DNA of 27,324 bases, from positions 133,977-161,300 of the forward strand of contig QKYT01000189.1 in the NCBI GenBank assembly GCA_003550305.1. Reading direction: 5' to 3'. Below, in pieces: positions 10,247 to 20,524 of the stretch. Each line of letters begins with the position of its first letter. The first letter of the stretch is position 1. This DNA comes from Glomus cerebriforme (lineage: Eukaryota; Glomeromycota; Glomeromycetes; Glomerales; Glomeraceae). The position numbers were made by a program, and so were the translations under genes. The notes below the pieces were generated by a model. That model was not told the origin of the DNA. It did no database searches and saw only the letters and a list, made by a program, of their open reading frames with translations.

Positions 10247-11900
10247 TTATAATGAACCTGAAATAGTGATTTAGTTTAAAAAATAAAAAAGTTTAAATTA
10301 AATTTACTAATTTAATAATTTTTTTTTTTTAAAAAAAAAAAATAGTTTAAGTTTACCTTGAGTATTAATATTAAGTTTAGCAAAATCAAATTTTAAAGAT
10401 TCTAAAAAATAAAAAGATTAACAAATATTTTATAAGTCAAATTAAATATATAATTTTAATTACCTGAATATTCTTCCTTGTTATCTGCATTTTTTGGTTT
10501 GGGTAAATTATTAAAATTCAATGGTCTACTTGTATAAATAGCTTGAGAATGTGTTGTATATGTAAGTTCACTATTAACTGATTTTGTAAAAGTTGGTTGT
10601 TTTTTATTAAATTCATCTGCTTCTTTAATTTGTTTATAAATTTCATAATAATGAATACAGAATTCTATATGCCACTGATAAAACCTTTTAAATAAATATT
10701 CAGCGGTTGGTCTTTTTGATGGATCTGCATCTACACATTGTTTAAATATATCAATTATTAATTGAGGAACTTTAATATTAAATTTTGGTCTAAGTCCTTG
10801 ACAGATTTTTATTGCTAAAAACTTATCATGAGATATATCATAATAAGGAGGTAATCCATTAAATACTTCATATATGATAATTCCAAAGCTGTAAATATCA
10901 CTTTCTTGTGTATATTTTTTTCCTCTTAAAACTTCAGGAGCTACATATGGTAATATTCCATAAACTATTTTATCGTGCTTTTCATTTGCTGGTTTACATA
11001 ATCCTAAATCAGTAATATTATAAAAGTTATCTGTATCATCTATTGTAAGATTTAATATATTACCACTATGAAAATCCTGATGAATTAATCCCTCTTTATG
11101 AATATCCTTAAGACCACGTGCAATTTCTTTTAGAATCTTAAGTTTTTCCTGCTTGTCCAATGAATTATAATTTCTATTTAATATTTGTCTTAAATTCCCA
11201 TTATCTGCATACTTCATTACCATCATAAAATCACTTGTTTTAGAATCTTTAGTAATTCCATACAATTTAATAATACAATTTGAATTATTCATTTTCAAGT
11301 GACACTTAATCTAATAATAAGTAAAAAATTAGTTTCCATTTTAAATATTGATGATTAAAATTTTTGCATTAAAAATATTACCTCATTTAAAAATTCCAAT
11401 GTTATATATTTTGAATTATTTAAACTTTTTAAAGCAACAGTTATATCTTTTAGTCTAAACCATTGATTAATTTCATAATTCCAATTAATTATAGTTCCTT
11501 CCTTCCAGAATGCTTTATACACTTTTCCAAAACCTCCCTTTGTAATATATTCAATATTTTCAAATTTATCATTTTCAATCCATTCTAATTTTTCATTTTC
11601 ATTTTTTGCGTTAAGCTGAGATTCTTGNATTAATTTATCAACATCAGAATTTCCACTTGTCCAATTTTTGAAATTTTGTTGAAAATGTTTAGCGTTACAT
11701 GATTGACACCAGTATCCAAAATAGATTCCAGTATTAGGTTGTTTGCATTCTTTACATAAACCATAATTTTTATAACGTTCTTTTAATTTCTTATTTAATA
11801 TTAGTTTATCAATTATCAATTTTTGTTCTTCAGTTAAATAATAATGTTTAAAATCTTTTGTTTGCTCGAATACATCATCATTTAAATATTTTTGCTCCAT
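10247..11900 (-). CDS. Glomeromycotina-type protein kinase (TKL/Sel1-kinase-like expansion)
   Basis: Exons are 11900-11382, 11310-10464, 10401-10357 and a tentative 11-nt last exon 10257-10247, giving about 473 aa. Introns are 71, 62 and 99 nt, all GT-AG. Residues 49-68 hold a CxxC / WCxxC putative zinc module (C49, C52, C65, C68). The kinase domain follows: Gly-rich loop GGFGKV at 122-127, VALK with K158, a likely alpha-C Glu at 173, catalytic loop HQDFHSGNIL with D252 and N257, DLG with D274, and APE at 297-299. The catalytic residues are present, so it should be active on Ser/Thr or Tyr. HQD replaces HRD and DLG replaces DFG, as I recall for the expanded kinases of these fungi. Residues about 380-473 are an Asn/Thr-rich tail. 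One ambiguous base (11628) makes residue 91 unknown. A relic of the same family lies at 3622-4035. The terminal exon is the weakest part of the model. Confidence 0.9.
10319..10342. repeat. T12A12 perfect palindrome in the last kinase intron
   Basis: Twelve T followed directly by twelve A, a 24-bp self-complementary homopolymer switch. Shorter versions occur at 8462-8477, 11970-11988, 20480-20498 and, with ambiguous bases, at 15284-15316. Confidence 0.8.
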
Positions 11901-12355
11901 AACGTTACAAAGTTTAGGATATTTGACAGGGGAGTTAGTAATAAAATTAAAATTAGAAAATTTTATTCATTTTTTTTTAAAAAAAAAATAATGAAATGAT
12001 TATCTAAAAAATTAAAAAAAAAGTTAGAAGAAACTAGAAATAACTTTAATTTATACTAGGGATTCTTCATTCTTGTACTGTACAGCATTCAATGTGTTTT
12101 TCAAATGGGCGTTAACCGTACGACATAAATTTCCTTGTCTATTAAACTATTTTCCATGATCAAGGACTTCGCGATCCAAACCATCGGATAATTCGGATAT
12201 GTTGATCAACTGCAAATTCATTATTTAACGCTTCAAAAATAATTTTTTTTTTTCTAAGATTTCTTCAAATTTTAAACAAATTATTAAATTTCTTTTAAAA
12301 AAATGCAATTTTATTAATTAAAGCTCATTTTAACACAATGAATTGGGAGAGACTC
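11901..12355. other. Kinase 5' flank and intergenic spacer
   Basis: No coding signal was found. A T9A10 switch lies at 11970-11988, about 70 bases 5' of the kinase start codon. It resembles the T8A11 switch 25 bases 5' of the VWA gene start, so it may be a promoter-proximal nucleosome-disfavouring tract. Confidence 0.4.
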
Positions 12356-12965
12356 TTATAATATATCTATTATTTTATCAAATTCTTTATAATCTTGTAA
12401 TATCATATGTGGAAATTTTCGGTTCATTGAACTAATGTTCATACCAAAGCTTATAAACCTTTGAGGCTTTGATCGCCATTTTGATTTTATTATGTAACCT
12501 AATTCTGGGGATGGTATTTTTCGAGCACGAAATCTTGGATTTGAATAGTATTACTTTCAGAAGAGGTCGTACTTTCATGATTCTGAATGTATTTGGAAAA
12601 TTTCTCAAGAGCTTCTCAAATTGGTAATAAATAAAATATGACATTCGTTCTGATTTATGTTTATAATAATAATTTTCTTCTTTTTTTTTCATTTTCTTCA
12701 TCATTCCTATTTTCATGATTCTCTTCATCCTAAATAATATCGAAAGTAACCAGAATGTTGCAATTATTACATACTAAACCTCGATCTTCTGTATCATCAA
12801 CTTGTTTCATCATCATAAATGGAATATTTTCATTTTCTTCCTCAAAAGAAGAAGGAAAATCAACTTTCTCAGATTTAGATTATTTTTTTGGGGATGACGA
12901 GGTATGATGAAGCTTTGTTTGGCAGTCGAAGTCGAATTCAAAGATTCATCAATTAATTTAAACAC
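12356..12965 (-). pseudogene. Broken gene with CNNC motif and charged segments, unrecognised
   Basis: Three coding-like blocks run in the same direction but in different frames. About 12965-12880 reads NSTSTAKQSFIIPRHPQK. About 12865-12680 is acidic, with VDDTEDRGLVCNNCNILV, an in-frame TAG, then DEENHENRNDEENEKKRRKL. About 12545-12356 reads NPRFRARKIPSPELGYIIKS and ends MILQDYKEFDKIIDIL plus TAA, open for about 60 codons. The blocks are far too protein-like for random AT-rich DNA, but at least two frame changes and a stop separate them, and I found no GT-AG intron set that joins them. It is likely a pseudogene of an unrecognised fungal family. The CxxC pair could be half of a zinc site. The 98-codon frame at 12432-12728 is a shadow of this region. 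Confidence 0.45.
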
Positions 12966-13401
12966 AAAATATAAAACTTAATAATAATATACCTTAGAAT
13001 TGAGTAGTCCGAATATCATTTGCATATGGTTCACTGAGTACGTTGTCAACTAATTATCGATTACCGAAAACTATAAACATTATGATTACAAAAAAAAAAT
13101 TTTTAATTCATTAAATTATTAGAATTTATTATGAAAAGTCATAAAAATAAAAAGCTAGAACATAAAAAATCCAAGGGACTTTATTAGGAAGTAATAAATT
13201 ATTATAATTTTTTTTTGTTCATTTCATTGATAAATTTTTAAAAAAAACTCCTTCAAAAATTAAAAATTTCCCTCTAAAAAATAAATTCAATAATGATTTA
13301 TTCCTGAAAAATAAAAATTTCCAAGTTAAAATAAATCAGAATAAAATAATAAAAAATATAGAACTTGAACTTCTTAACTAGTACAATCATCATAGCGCCT
13401 T

Positions 13402-13415
13402 CATGCACGTGCATG
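13402..13415. promoter_or_regulatory. 14-bp perfect palindrome CATGCACGTGCATG
   Basis: A palindrome centred on CACGTG, the E-box/G-box core bound by bHLH factors of the Cbf1/Pho4 kind in other fungi. Direction and target gene are not evident. Half-sites CACGTT and CACGTA lie nearby. Confidence 0.5.
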
Positions 13416-13591
13416 ACTGCGCATCAAAATTCACATAAATAGTAAATCACGAAATCACGTTATCAAAATTATTCATCCCCCAGCGTCACACCTCTCTGCT
13501 TTTCATTTTTGTCACGTACTATTCGTCACGGATAATTTCTTAATGCCGGCCGAATGCCATAATGCTGGCCAATTTTCGTGATTTTATGCGC

Positions 13592-13610
13592 ATCACGTGC
13601 ATCACGTGCA
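13592..13610. promoter_or_regulatory. Tandem ATCACGTGC pair
   Basis: ATCACGTGC is repeated directly with no gap (13592-13600 and 13601-13609). The two CACGTG cores are spaced 9 bp apart, close to one helical turn. It lies about 450 bases from the nearest gene end, so it may be a regulatory site or part of an old repeat. Confidence 0.45.
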
Positions 13611-14050
13611 TCAATTGCATCATTGACGTAACTTACGCAGTTTTATCCGCTTAAAAAAACTTTTAATTTTTTTTTATCCAATAGTTTGAAAGTTCATTTT
13701 ACAAATGCTACGCCAGATATATTGAATATTCTTCGAATGACATTTTTCGATTAAATTATAATAAATCAATATTTCCATTTTTCATTATATTAATAAAATC
13801 TAATAATTTTTTCATTCCCATAAAAAATTCTATCAATCTGTCGAAAACAGTATTTAATTTTTCTGTTTGCCCCATTACTAACATAATTCATAAATGCTAT
13901 AATTAATTAAATAATCTACTAACAACGCTATTTTATTTATAATGTTCTATAATCACAATTGCATATTCTGCTCCTATCTAATAAGAGCGCTTATAACTAC
14001 TGTACATAAAATTTATTATATTAAATATTCATCTAATAAAAAAAAGTCTC

Positions 14051-14746
14051 TTAATTATTTACTCGAAACAAAAAGTGTTTCAAGTTTTGTTCGAGCTTTA
14101 ATTTTTGATGTAAAGATAAAAGATGCCTCTGTTTCAATTCGTTTACATCAAAATCAATTCCATAAGTTTCTTTATTTAATATATTTATAACTAATGAAGA
14201 TGATAATAATTTGCACGTAACATATATTATTTCCGAATTATTATTTTGATTTTTTAAAAAAAAAAATTCAAAATCATAATCATCATCAATAACATCTTGT
14301 AAATTCATTTTACAAGTCACATGAAATATATTATCTTCATCTGATATATGATAAAAGAATTCAAGTTTATTTAAAAAATTATGATTTTGATTAATGATCA
14401 ACGAATTTTCATTTGAGGAATTACGAAGGTAATGAGGAAGAGATTGCCTTAAATTTTGGTCAAGATTTAATTTTTGGTGTAACGTTAATGAATATTTATG
14501 TTTCAATTCGTTCATATCAAAGTCCAAATCATAAATTTTTTTATTTAATATTCTCACAATGGTAGTGGTTGAAAATAATTTACACTTAATATGATATATT
14601 AATTCGGGATCATTTTGAGTGTAAAAAAATTCGTAATCGTAGTCGTCATGATTTTCAGGATTATTTTCTTGGACTAATTTATAACAAACATGATAATAAT
14701 GGTTTTTATTAAATTTGAAAAACCCTGAGCTGTTTTGAAGTGACAT
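14051..14746 (-). CDS. Uncharacterised protein, FFY/HVxCK repeat family (two tandem units)
   Basis: An intact 231-codon intronless frame from ATG 14744-14746 to TAA 14051-14053. The protein consists of two homologous units. Unit A (about residues 17-107) has YDYEFFY, LIYHIKCKLFS, IVRILNKKIYDLDFDMNELK and LTLHQKLNLDQNL. Unit B (about 138-227) has NIFHVTCK, YDFEFFF, IIYVTCKLLSSSLVINILNK, TYGIDFDVNELK and LSLHQKLKLEQNL. The linker (108-137) is Asn rich and ends with another FFY. The pattern of short beta-like strands around a conserved TCK/LNK core, followed by an amphipathic helix, suggests a compact domain of about 90 residues. It aligns with the 208-aa protein at 4647-5273, so the two are paralogues. 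The function is unknown. No signal peptide, transmembrane segment or catalytic motif is visible, and the proteins are probably cytosolic or nuclear. Confidence 0.8.
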   Translation of the reverse strand: MSLQNSSGFFKFNKNHYYHVCYKLVQENNPENHDDYDYEFFYTQNDPELIYHIKCKLFSTTTIVRILNKKIYDLDFDMNELKHKYSLTLHQKLNLDQNLRQSLPHYLRNSSNENSLIINQNHNFLNKLEFFYHISDEDNIFHVTCKMNLQDVIDDDYDFEFFFLKNQNNNSEIIYVTCKLLSSSLVINILNKETYGIDFDVNELKQRHLLSLHQKLKLEQNLKHFLFRVNN

Positions 14747-17091
14747 CGTGAAAATATGCAGAGTAATTTTAAAGATTTTAAGTAAACGCTTTTTTTTTTT
14801 GTGTTGGAAAATAAAAACAAGCGAGACAAAGGCATTAAATATTTAATTTTGCTTTTCATTCTCTTTATGGTTAAATTCAATGCTTCAATAGATCCTTTCA
14901 TGTTTATTTTACTTTACTCATTAGTCCAGAATTTTCCCAAACTAATTCTAATTAGTCATTTTATCTCAAAAGTCTCATTGAAGAAACTTTAAATTCAGTA
15001 TTTGTTACATGCACGTACAGTATAATATAACATTACAAACATAACAATGAAAGTTCAAAAATTACACAGTCTTATGATCATTTCCAAAAAAAAAAGAGAA
15101 TTATGATTATCTGCGGCTCTCGCATCACGTGTTTGTCACCCTGTGACACATTTTTCGATATATAAAATCCTATTTGTCACAACATCGAAATGATCAACTA
15201 TTGCAAAGAAAAAAAAGAAACCCTATGAAATTTCATGATATAACGATAACTTCCAATTTTTTTTAGAATATCGAAAAAAAAACTTTTTTTTTTNTTTTTT
15301 TTTAANAAAAAAAAAATAATTTACCTAAATTTGTTCATATTGAAATTTTCTTTGAAAAGATACTTCATAAGGTTAATTATTTTTTTTTCATTAAAAAAAA
15401 AAATTCAAAAGATAACAAAGATAGCAGATGACACATTCTAAAACACCAATATGCATTGGAGATTCCATCATGTAGCATTAAAATTATTAATAAAATTAAC
15501 ATTTAAAGCATTCAAAGACCGTTATTATTAATTAATATCGTTAGCTTAAAATTTTGAACGTTCTCATGACCTTTTTTTTTTGTAGAAAATTCTTTGTAAA
15601 AAATTTGTGAAATCATAAGATAACATTTCTTGGCATTTTCATATATGGTTGCACCATCGATAACAGGTATTTCATAGTTTATTAATGAATACATAATATA
15701 TTTTTATAATAACGACACAAAAATGGATTTTTTATTCCCCATTTTTTTGTTCTTTTTGCATAATTTCATTAACTGAAACAATAGCGTACAATCCGCTTTT
15801 GAAGATCGTATTGTTCTTTGTGCGTTATTGTACGTAATTGTTTCATATGGTTGGAACAAACATACAGTCTCTCTTTACCAATTTCCATTTCGAAACTTAT
15901 TAGGAAGGATTTGGGATCATAATTGGTCACATGCTGTGAAAGTTCTCAAATGATTGGCTCAAATGACGATAACGTCATCAAACATACCAATTTCTTAGAT
16001 AATCATTTATATAAATTTCTTAAGCCCCTAAAAAAAATCATTTAATTTCACTTTTATTCATAAAATTCTCACGGATTTTAAAATTTCTAATTTAGTTTTA
16101 ATAAAAATAAATGTTTATAATAATAATGATTATTGATTCTTATCTCCTCCACCCCCCGTATTTTTATCTTGAAAAATACTTGTTTAATAACAGTTTAAAT
16201 AATTTCATACGCAAAATAAGGAATGAATTTTCCTTATCTCATTCTGCATTAGATATTCATGTTTGCAGGAAAAAATGATTAATGATAAGATAAATTATAC
16301 ATGACGCAGCAATAAACACTATTACTATTTTTAATCATTGTATTGATGTATCACAAAAGTTAAATTTTTAATTAAATTCAAAAAGGGTATAAAGTTGGTT
16401 TTTATATTCCTAAAAATATGTTATATACACACCATTTTTTATTGTAAAATGTCATATGCCACAGATTGCGTTATTACATAATATAAATCATTGGTTGATG
16501 ATATAATTATATAAAAATTATAAAAATTGTGAAAATTGGATTATGAGAATGAAAAATATTGATCTCTTAAAATAATGGTTTATATTTTTATTTTTTTTTT
16601 AACGAAATTTGAAGGAGTTTTATTATGATAGTTATGAATCACGTGTAGTAACGTAAATTATAAATCATGTGATTTTGCTGCGTTGACCAGAGTTATGCAA
16701 GTTATGCACTATCGTGTGAAAGTACAAAATAAGTTCGTCGATCAACTTCAGCCTATAGATGTACAATAAATACATTATCTGATATACTTTATTTTTTATA
16801 CACAAATATACTGCATTATGATACAATATCTATAAAAATACAAACATTAACTTATTCGTTCATTTATTCAAATTTTGAAGTTTATTAAATTAAAAAAAGA
16901 ATTTATATTTATTAATACGTAAATATATAATAATTCTCTATTTCTATCGTATAATGTTCTAGAAACTCTGCATTCATGTAGAAAAAAAATTCTTTATCAA
17001 AAATTTAAATATTATAAAATAAAGGTTTTACTATACAATTACTATAATCATTAAGAAAAAACACTATCTATTAAAAGTCCGAACTCCGAAT
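14747..17091. other. Long AT-rich intergenic stretch
   Basis: No gene is supported on either strand. The short frames at 14801-14992, 14674-14901 and 15512-15694 lack protein-like composition. CACGTG sites lie at 15126-15131 and 16640-16645. Ambiguous bases at 15294 and 15306 sit inside a T/A homopolymer switch, so local assembly is uncertain there. A C-rich run lies near 16146-16157. Confidence 0.5.
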
Positions 17092-17449
17092 ATGAACTCC
17101 TTAGACTCTTCGGATATTTCGTATTCATCATCCACTTCATCATGTCCAGAGGACGAACATCCTTATTTTGGTGCCAATATGAGATTACTTTTCTTAAAGA
17201 AAATTTTCGAAATTCATATGTTTTTAATCTAATATAATAAAGAAGCTGAAAATTCAACAGGTAGTTTTCATTTTCAATATCTACAATAAATTCAAATATC
17301 TTTTTCGTAATAAATTTAATAATATCATATTTTTTATTTTTCAGGTACGCGGCCTGAACTGTACGACTAGATTATGTCCATCTTGCCGTAGTTATCGAAT
17401 ATTTGATAGCCGAAATATTAGAGCGTACAATAATAATAAGCGACATTAA
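17092..17449 (+). pseudogene. Possible two-exon gene remnant with C-x4-C-x2-C end
   Basis: Plus-strand frame 17092-17232 begins MNSLDSSDISYSSSTSSCPE, a Ser/Asp-rich coding-like text, and ends in TAA after 46 codons. After the stop the same frame reads YNKEAENST up to a good donor (CAG|GTAGTT, about 17260). A strong acceptor (poly-T then TTTCAG, ending 17344) precedes a 34-codon open frame to TAA 17447-17449, with NCTTRLCPSCRSYRIFDSRN, a Cys cluster that could bind zinc. The exon phases do not join without a stop, so either the gene is broken or the first exon is wrong. The minus-strand frame at 17051-17257 is a shadow. Confidence 0.35.
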
Positions 17450-19069
17450 TTCTTTAAATAATAAGAAAAGAATATCTTTATTAAGATATTCTTTAAGCAA
17501 TTAAGTTTTGGGTATAATAAAGATTGACTTATAAATCTTAACCTGATAAATAGAAATACAAAATAAATAATAAATGAATAAACTAAAATTTATGTCATAT
17601 GGACACTTTTTGAGGATAGGATTATTTAAAAGAATTTTAAAAAGAGCAATACAAGTTACATTATATAACTCTGTGCTTAATATTGCTCTTTTAACATTTA
17701 CGATGTTTATGATTATAAAATAATAATTGTTCATGGTTTATTTGTTTTAATAGTCATTTAAAGAAATTATGTAAATAAAGAAAAAATATTCGAAGGTTTC
17801 AAACCTCTTTTTTAGAGCTTTTTTATAAGAAAATTTAGCTTTTTTTTTTAAATAAACTAAATTTTTTTTATACAAGTGAAACATTATGAGGTAAAAAAGA
17901 ATAAGGGGTTAAAAAACAAGTGTTTCATTCCTTATCGAAATCTTGAAACCATTTAAGATTGCGTAAAACGCGTGATTATCAAATCAAAAATAATATCAAT
18001 GAATGTAATGAATGTTCAAAAGAACGTCTATTGAGAAAATTGTAATGTTACATAACGTAAAAAAAAAATTGTTATTGTTTTAAAAGAAAGGAAATTCCAC
18101 ATTGCTTTTGTTCTGCAAATACCGTAATTATGTTTCAAATTATTTATATGATAATACAATAAAAGTTATATATGATCATTTTTTATTGTTTATTGATTAA
18201 ATGTTATAATATAAAATAAACTACATATATATTTTTTTAATATTAAATGTAATGTTACAATATAAATAAAATACATATTCCTTAATTTAATGAGTTTTAA
18301 CCGTGTCACGTTATCAATTTAATCTGTGATAAAGCCACGCACATTGCAACTCATTTATATCATGCAAACTGGCTCTTAAGAATTCTTGTCTTTAATCAAC
18401 CGGATCTATTGACTTGGCTTCCCGATTTTAGAAATGCTATGTATTGATCTTATAACGACTGTATATCTTGGAATAAAAAAAATGAATCATTACTTTACGT
18501 GACAGATAAATTTATTTATTTCTTTCTTTTCATACCTAAAAATTTTCTTTCATATTTGATTTAAATCCATTTTGAATGATTTCTTATCACACGTCATCAA
18601 TAGTTTTAGCAACTATTCTTTGCATCTAGTCTGATCTAGAGATTGGGTTATTAGAATCAATCTTAAATGATCGGCGGTAACTCTGGCCAAGTTATAATGC
18701 CGTCCAGAATTATGAAACTTTATTAATCTGAAACGCATGTCCAGGCGCAGCAATGTGGCACAGTCCGTCAGTACACAATTACCTGATATACTTGAAAAAT
18801 TGAAAATCCTATAAATATAAGCCGAAATAGCAGATGTTTATAATAATTATTTTCTTCGAACGATAACATCTATCTTAGCCTTTTTATCAACATTCGTTGC
18901 CCTATCCTACTATTATCCCTAAAACCTCTTTCACAATGAAGACCTTTTTATTAAATTTTGTTGGTGAAGTTTCACTTGGCTGGATTATTTTACCTAAAGA
19001 GTAACCTATGAAGTGCTGAATCCCTGGCATATGTTACGATATACCATAGAGGTAGTCAAATCATCATCA
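17450..19069. other. Intergenic stretch, mostly without signal
   Basis: Positions 17450-18300 are AT rich and featureless. From about 18300 to 19069 composition shifts toward balanced bases. Scattered coding-like fragments appear on the minus strand (for example GLCHIAAPGHAFQINKVS near 18770), broken by stops. They may be upstream parts of the relic at 19070-19315. Confidence 0.4.
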
Positions 19070-19315
19070 TTAACCCATTTTCATTTCTAATTCTGCATTT
19101 CCAGCCATTACTTCTCGATATTTATGCTGAAGCCAAATTGTAAAAGTAGCAGGTGAATTGATAGCGGGATTGCCACCTGTATAGGAATCATTTGCCGGTA
19201 CTGGAGAGAATTTATCCTTGTTCGTTTTATATGAACTTTCGAGTTGTTTAATATTCTAAGCAAAGCCTTCGATCAATCTCCGTTGGATAGCTATGGGAAT
19301 TTGTAAATTTTCTCA
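19070..19315 (-). pseudogene. Gene or element relic, one interrupted exon
   Basis: A minus-strand frame of about 80 codons reads QIPIAIQRRLIEGFA, a TAG stop, then NIKQLESSYKTNKDKFSPVP, TGGNPAINSPATFTIWLQHK and YREVMAGNAELEMKMG before TAA. It is open apart from the TAG, one base from CAG. The text is clearly protein-like, but I do not recognise the family. Weaker fragments further along the minus strand suggest a larger decayed gene or mobile element. Confidence 0.45.
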
Positions 19316-20524
19316 ATGCCTTCACACTGACACAAATAAGATTTGAATTCCTGGAATAAAATGAAAAATATCAAATTATCTATTCCCATATCTTGATCGC
19401 ATAAATCGACTCGTCCGGAATTTATAAATTCTAAAGATGAAACCATACCATTTATTTTGCATTACATGATTTTATTGTAATTAAAAGAACATTACAATGA
19501 AATAATTAAAGAAATTCTTTAGAAATTATTTGGTGTTTTCATTTTCATTTTAATTTTTGATTTGCTGTAATTTTCTGAAATAATTCGTTTGACACAAAAA
19601 ACAACATTCGCAGAATGAAATTTTCACTGAAGAGGGTAACATTTCGATAAAAAAAAATAAAAAGATATTAAATTTATTTTATCTCAAACTCGACCATGTC
19701 CCAGATCAAACTTGGGTATCCCAAATTGGAAGTTCGATTTCGGTCATCCCAAACTGGAATTTCGATTTATGATAAATCTAACTTGGGACATCCCAAATCC
19801 ATCTAGGTTAATTTAGAACATGATCAAGTTTGGAGCATACAAGGCCAAACCGGAATATGTTCCAAACTAACCTAGATGGATTTGGAATATGGTCAAGTTT
19901 GAACTAACATGGCAAATGTAAATTTGTAATTATTTTGATCTAAAAAATAATTTCTTTTATGAATCGGTGAGAATAATGATCTTAAAAGAATTTCCATTTG
20001 AGAAATTAGTTAAAATCAGTCCAAATCATCGAAATGACTGTAATGTAATGAGTAATCATATACTGTATTTTCATATTTTTTAAATCTAAAGAATACCCAA
20101 CATTGTTCGGGGCAGTAACACTAAAACTACGTTTCACAATCATCATTTCCTTTTTTATAGAATAACTGCGGGACTTTTAATAAATCTGCTTTTTAGGAAA
20201 TTAATTTCTTTTTTAGTATCTGTGCAAGATTAAAATTGTCATTAAAGATCAACAATAATACAAAATTGGTCATTTGTCTCTATATTTGACAATTTCCTTA
20301 CTTTATTTATACTGCGTATAATTATATAATTAAAAAGGTTTCTCCTTATTTCCCGCAGTCAAAACAATTTGCAGATTGAAGTTAAATTTAAAAATAGTTG
20401 ATGCGCAGTTATTCAATTATCTATATAATCATCACTTTCGTCTTCCTCGAAAATGATAATTCATTCCTAATTCCTACACTTTTTTTTAAAAAAAAAAAGA
20501 ATCAAAAAATCTAACATTTTAATC
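19316..20524. other. Intergenic stretch upstream of the VWA gene
   Basis: This stretch contains the repeat island at 19690-19912 and the presumed promoter of the VWA gene. A T8A11 switch lies at 20480-20498, and the ATG context is AATCATGG. No TATA element can be singled out in such AT-rich DNA. No other coding signal was found. Confidence 0.5.
19690..19912. repeat. Palindromic and direct repeat island (MITE-like)
   Basis: A perfect 18-bp inverted repeat, CCAAATCCATCTAGGTTA at 19793-19810, pairs with 19868-19885. A 22-bp direct repeat (TCCCAAAYTGGAAKTTCGAT plus TT) occurs at 19719-19740 and 19747-19768 with two mismatches. Variants of TCAAGTTTGG, CAAACTTGGG and CATCCCAAA recur through the island in both directions. 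Higher GC than the surroundings suggests an inserted or satellite-derived unit. Confidence 0.75.

Larger units (their letters stand above)
12966..14050. other. Intergenic stretch with CACGTG sites
   Basis: No gene is supported. Between 13380 and 13660 the DNA is less AT rich and holds a 14-bp perfect palindrome and three CACGTG sites, described separately. The 82-codon plus frame at 13942-14190 overlaps the real minus-strand gene and is a shadow. Confidence 0.45.

Noticed and set aside
17345..17449. Reading of the Cys-cluster exon as a TnpB/Fanzor zinc ribbon
   Set aside because: The order C-x4-C-x2-C followed by FDSRNIRAYNN only loosely resembles a TnpB-type ribbon. A second CxxC pair and the RuvC motifs are not visible.
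17501..17734. 77-codon minus-strand frame rich in Ile, Tyr and Asn
   Set aside because: There is no promoter, intron or domain support, and it is expected by chance in DNA this AT rich.
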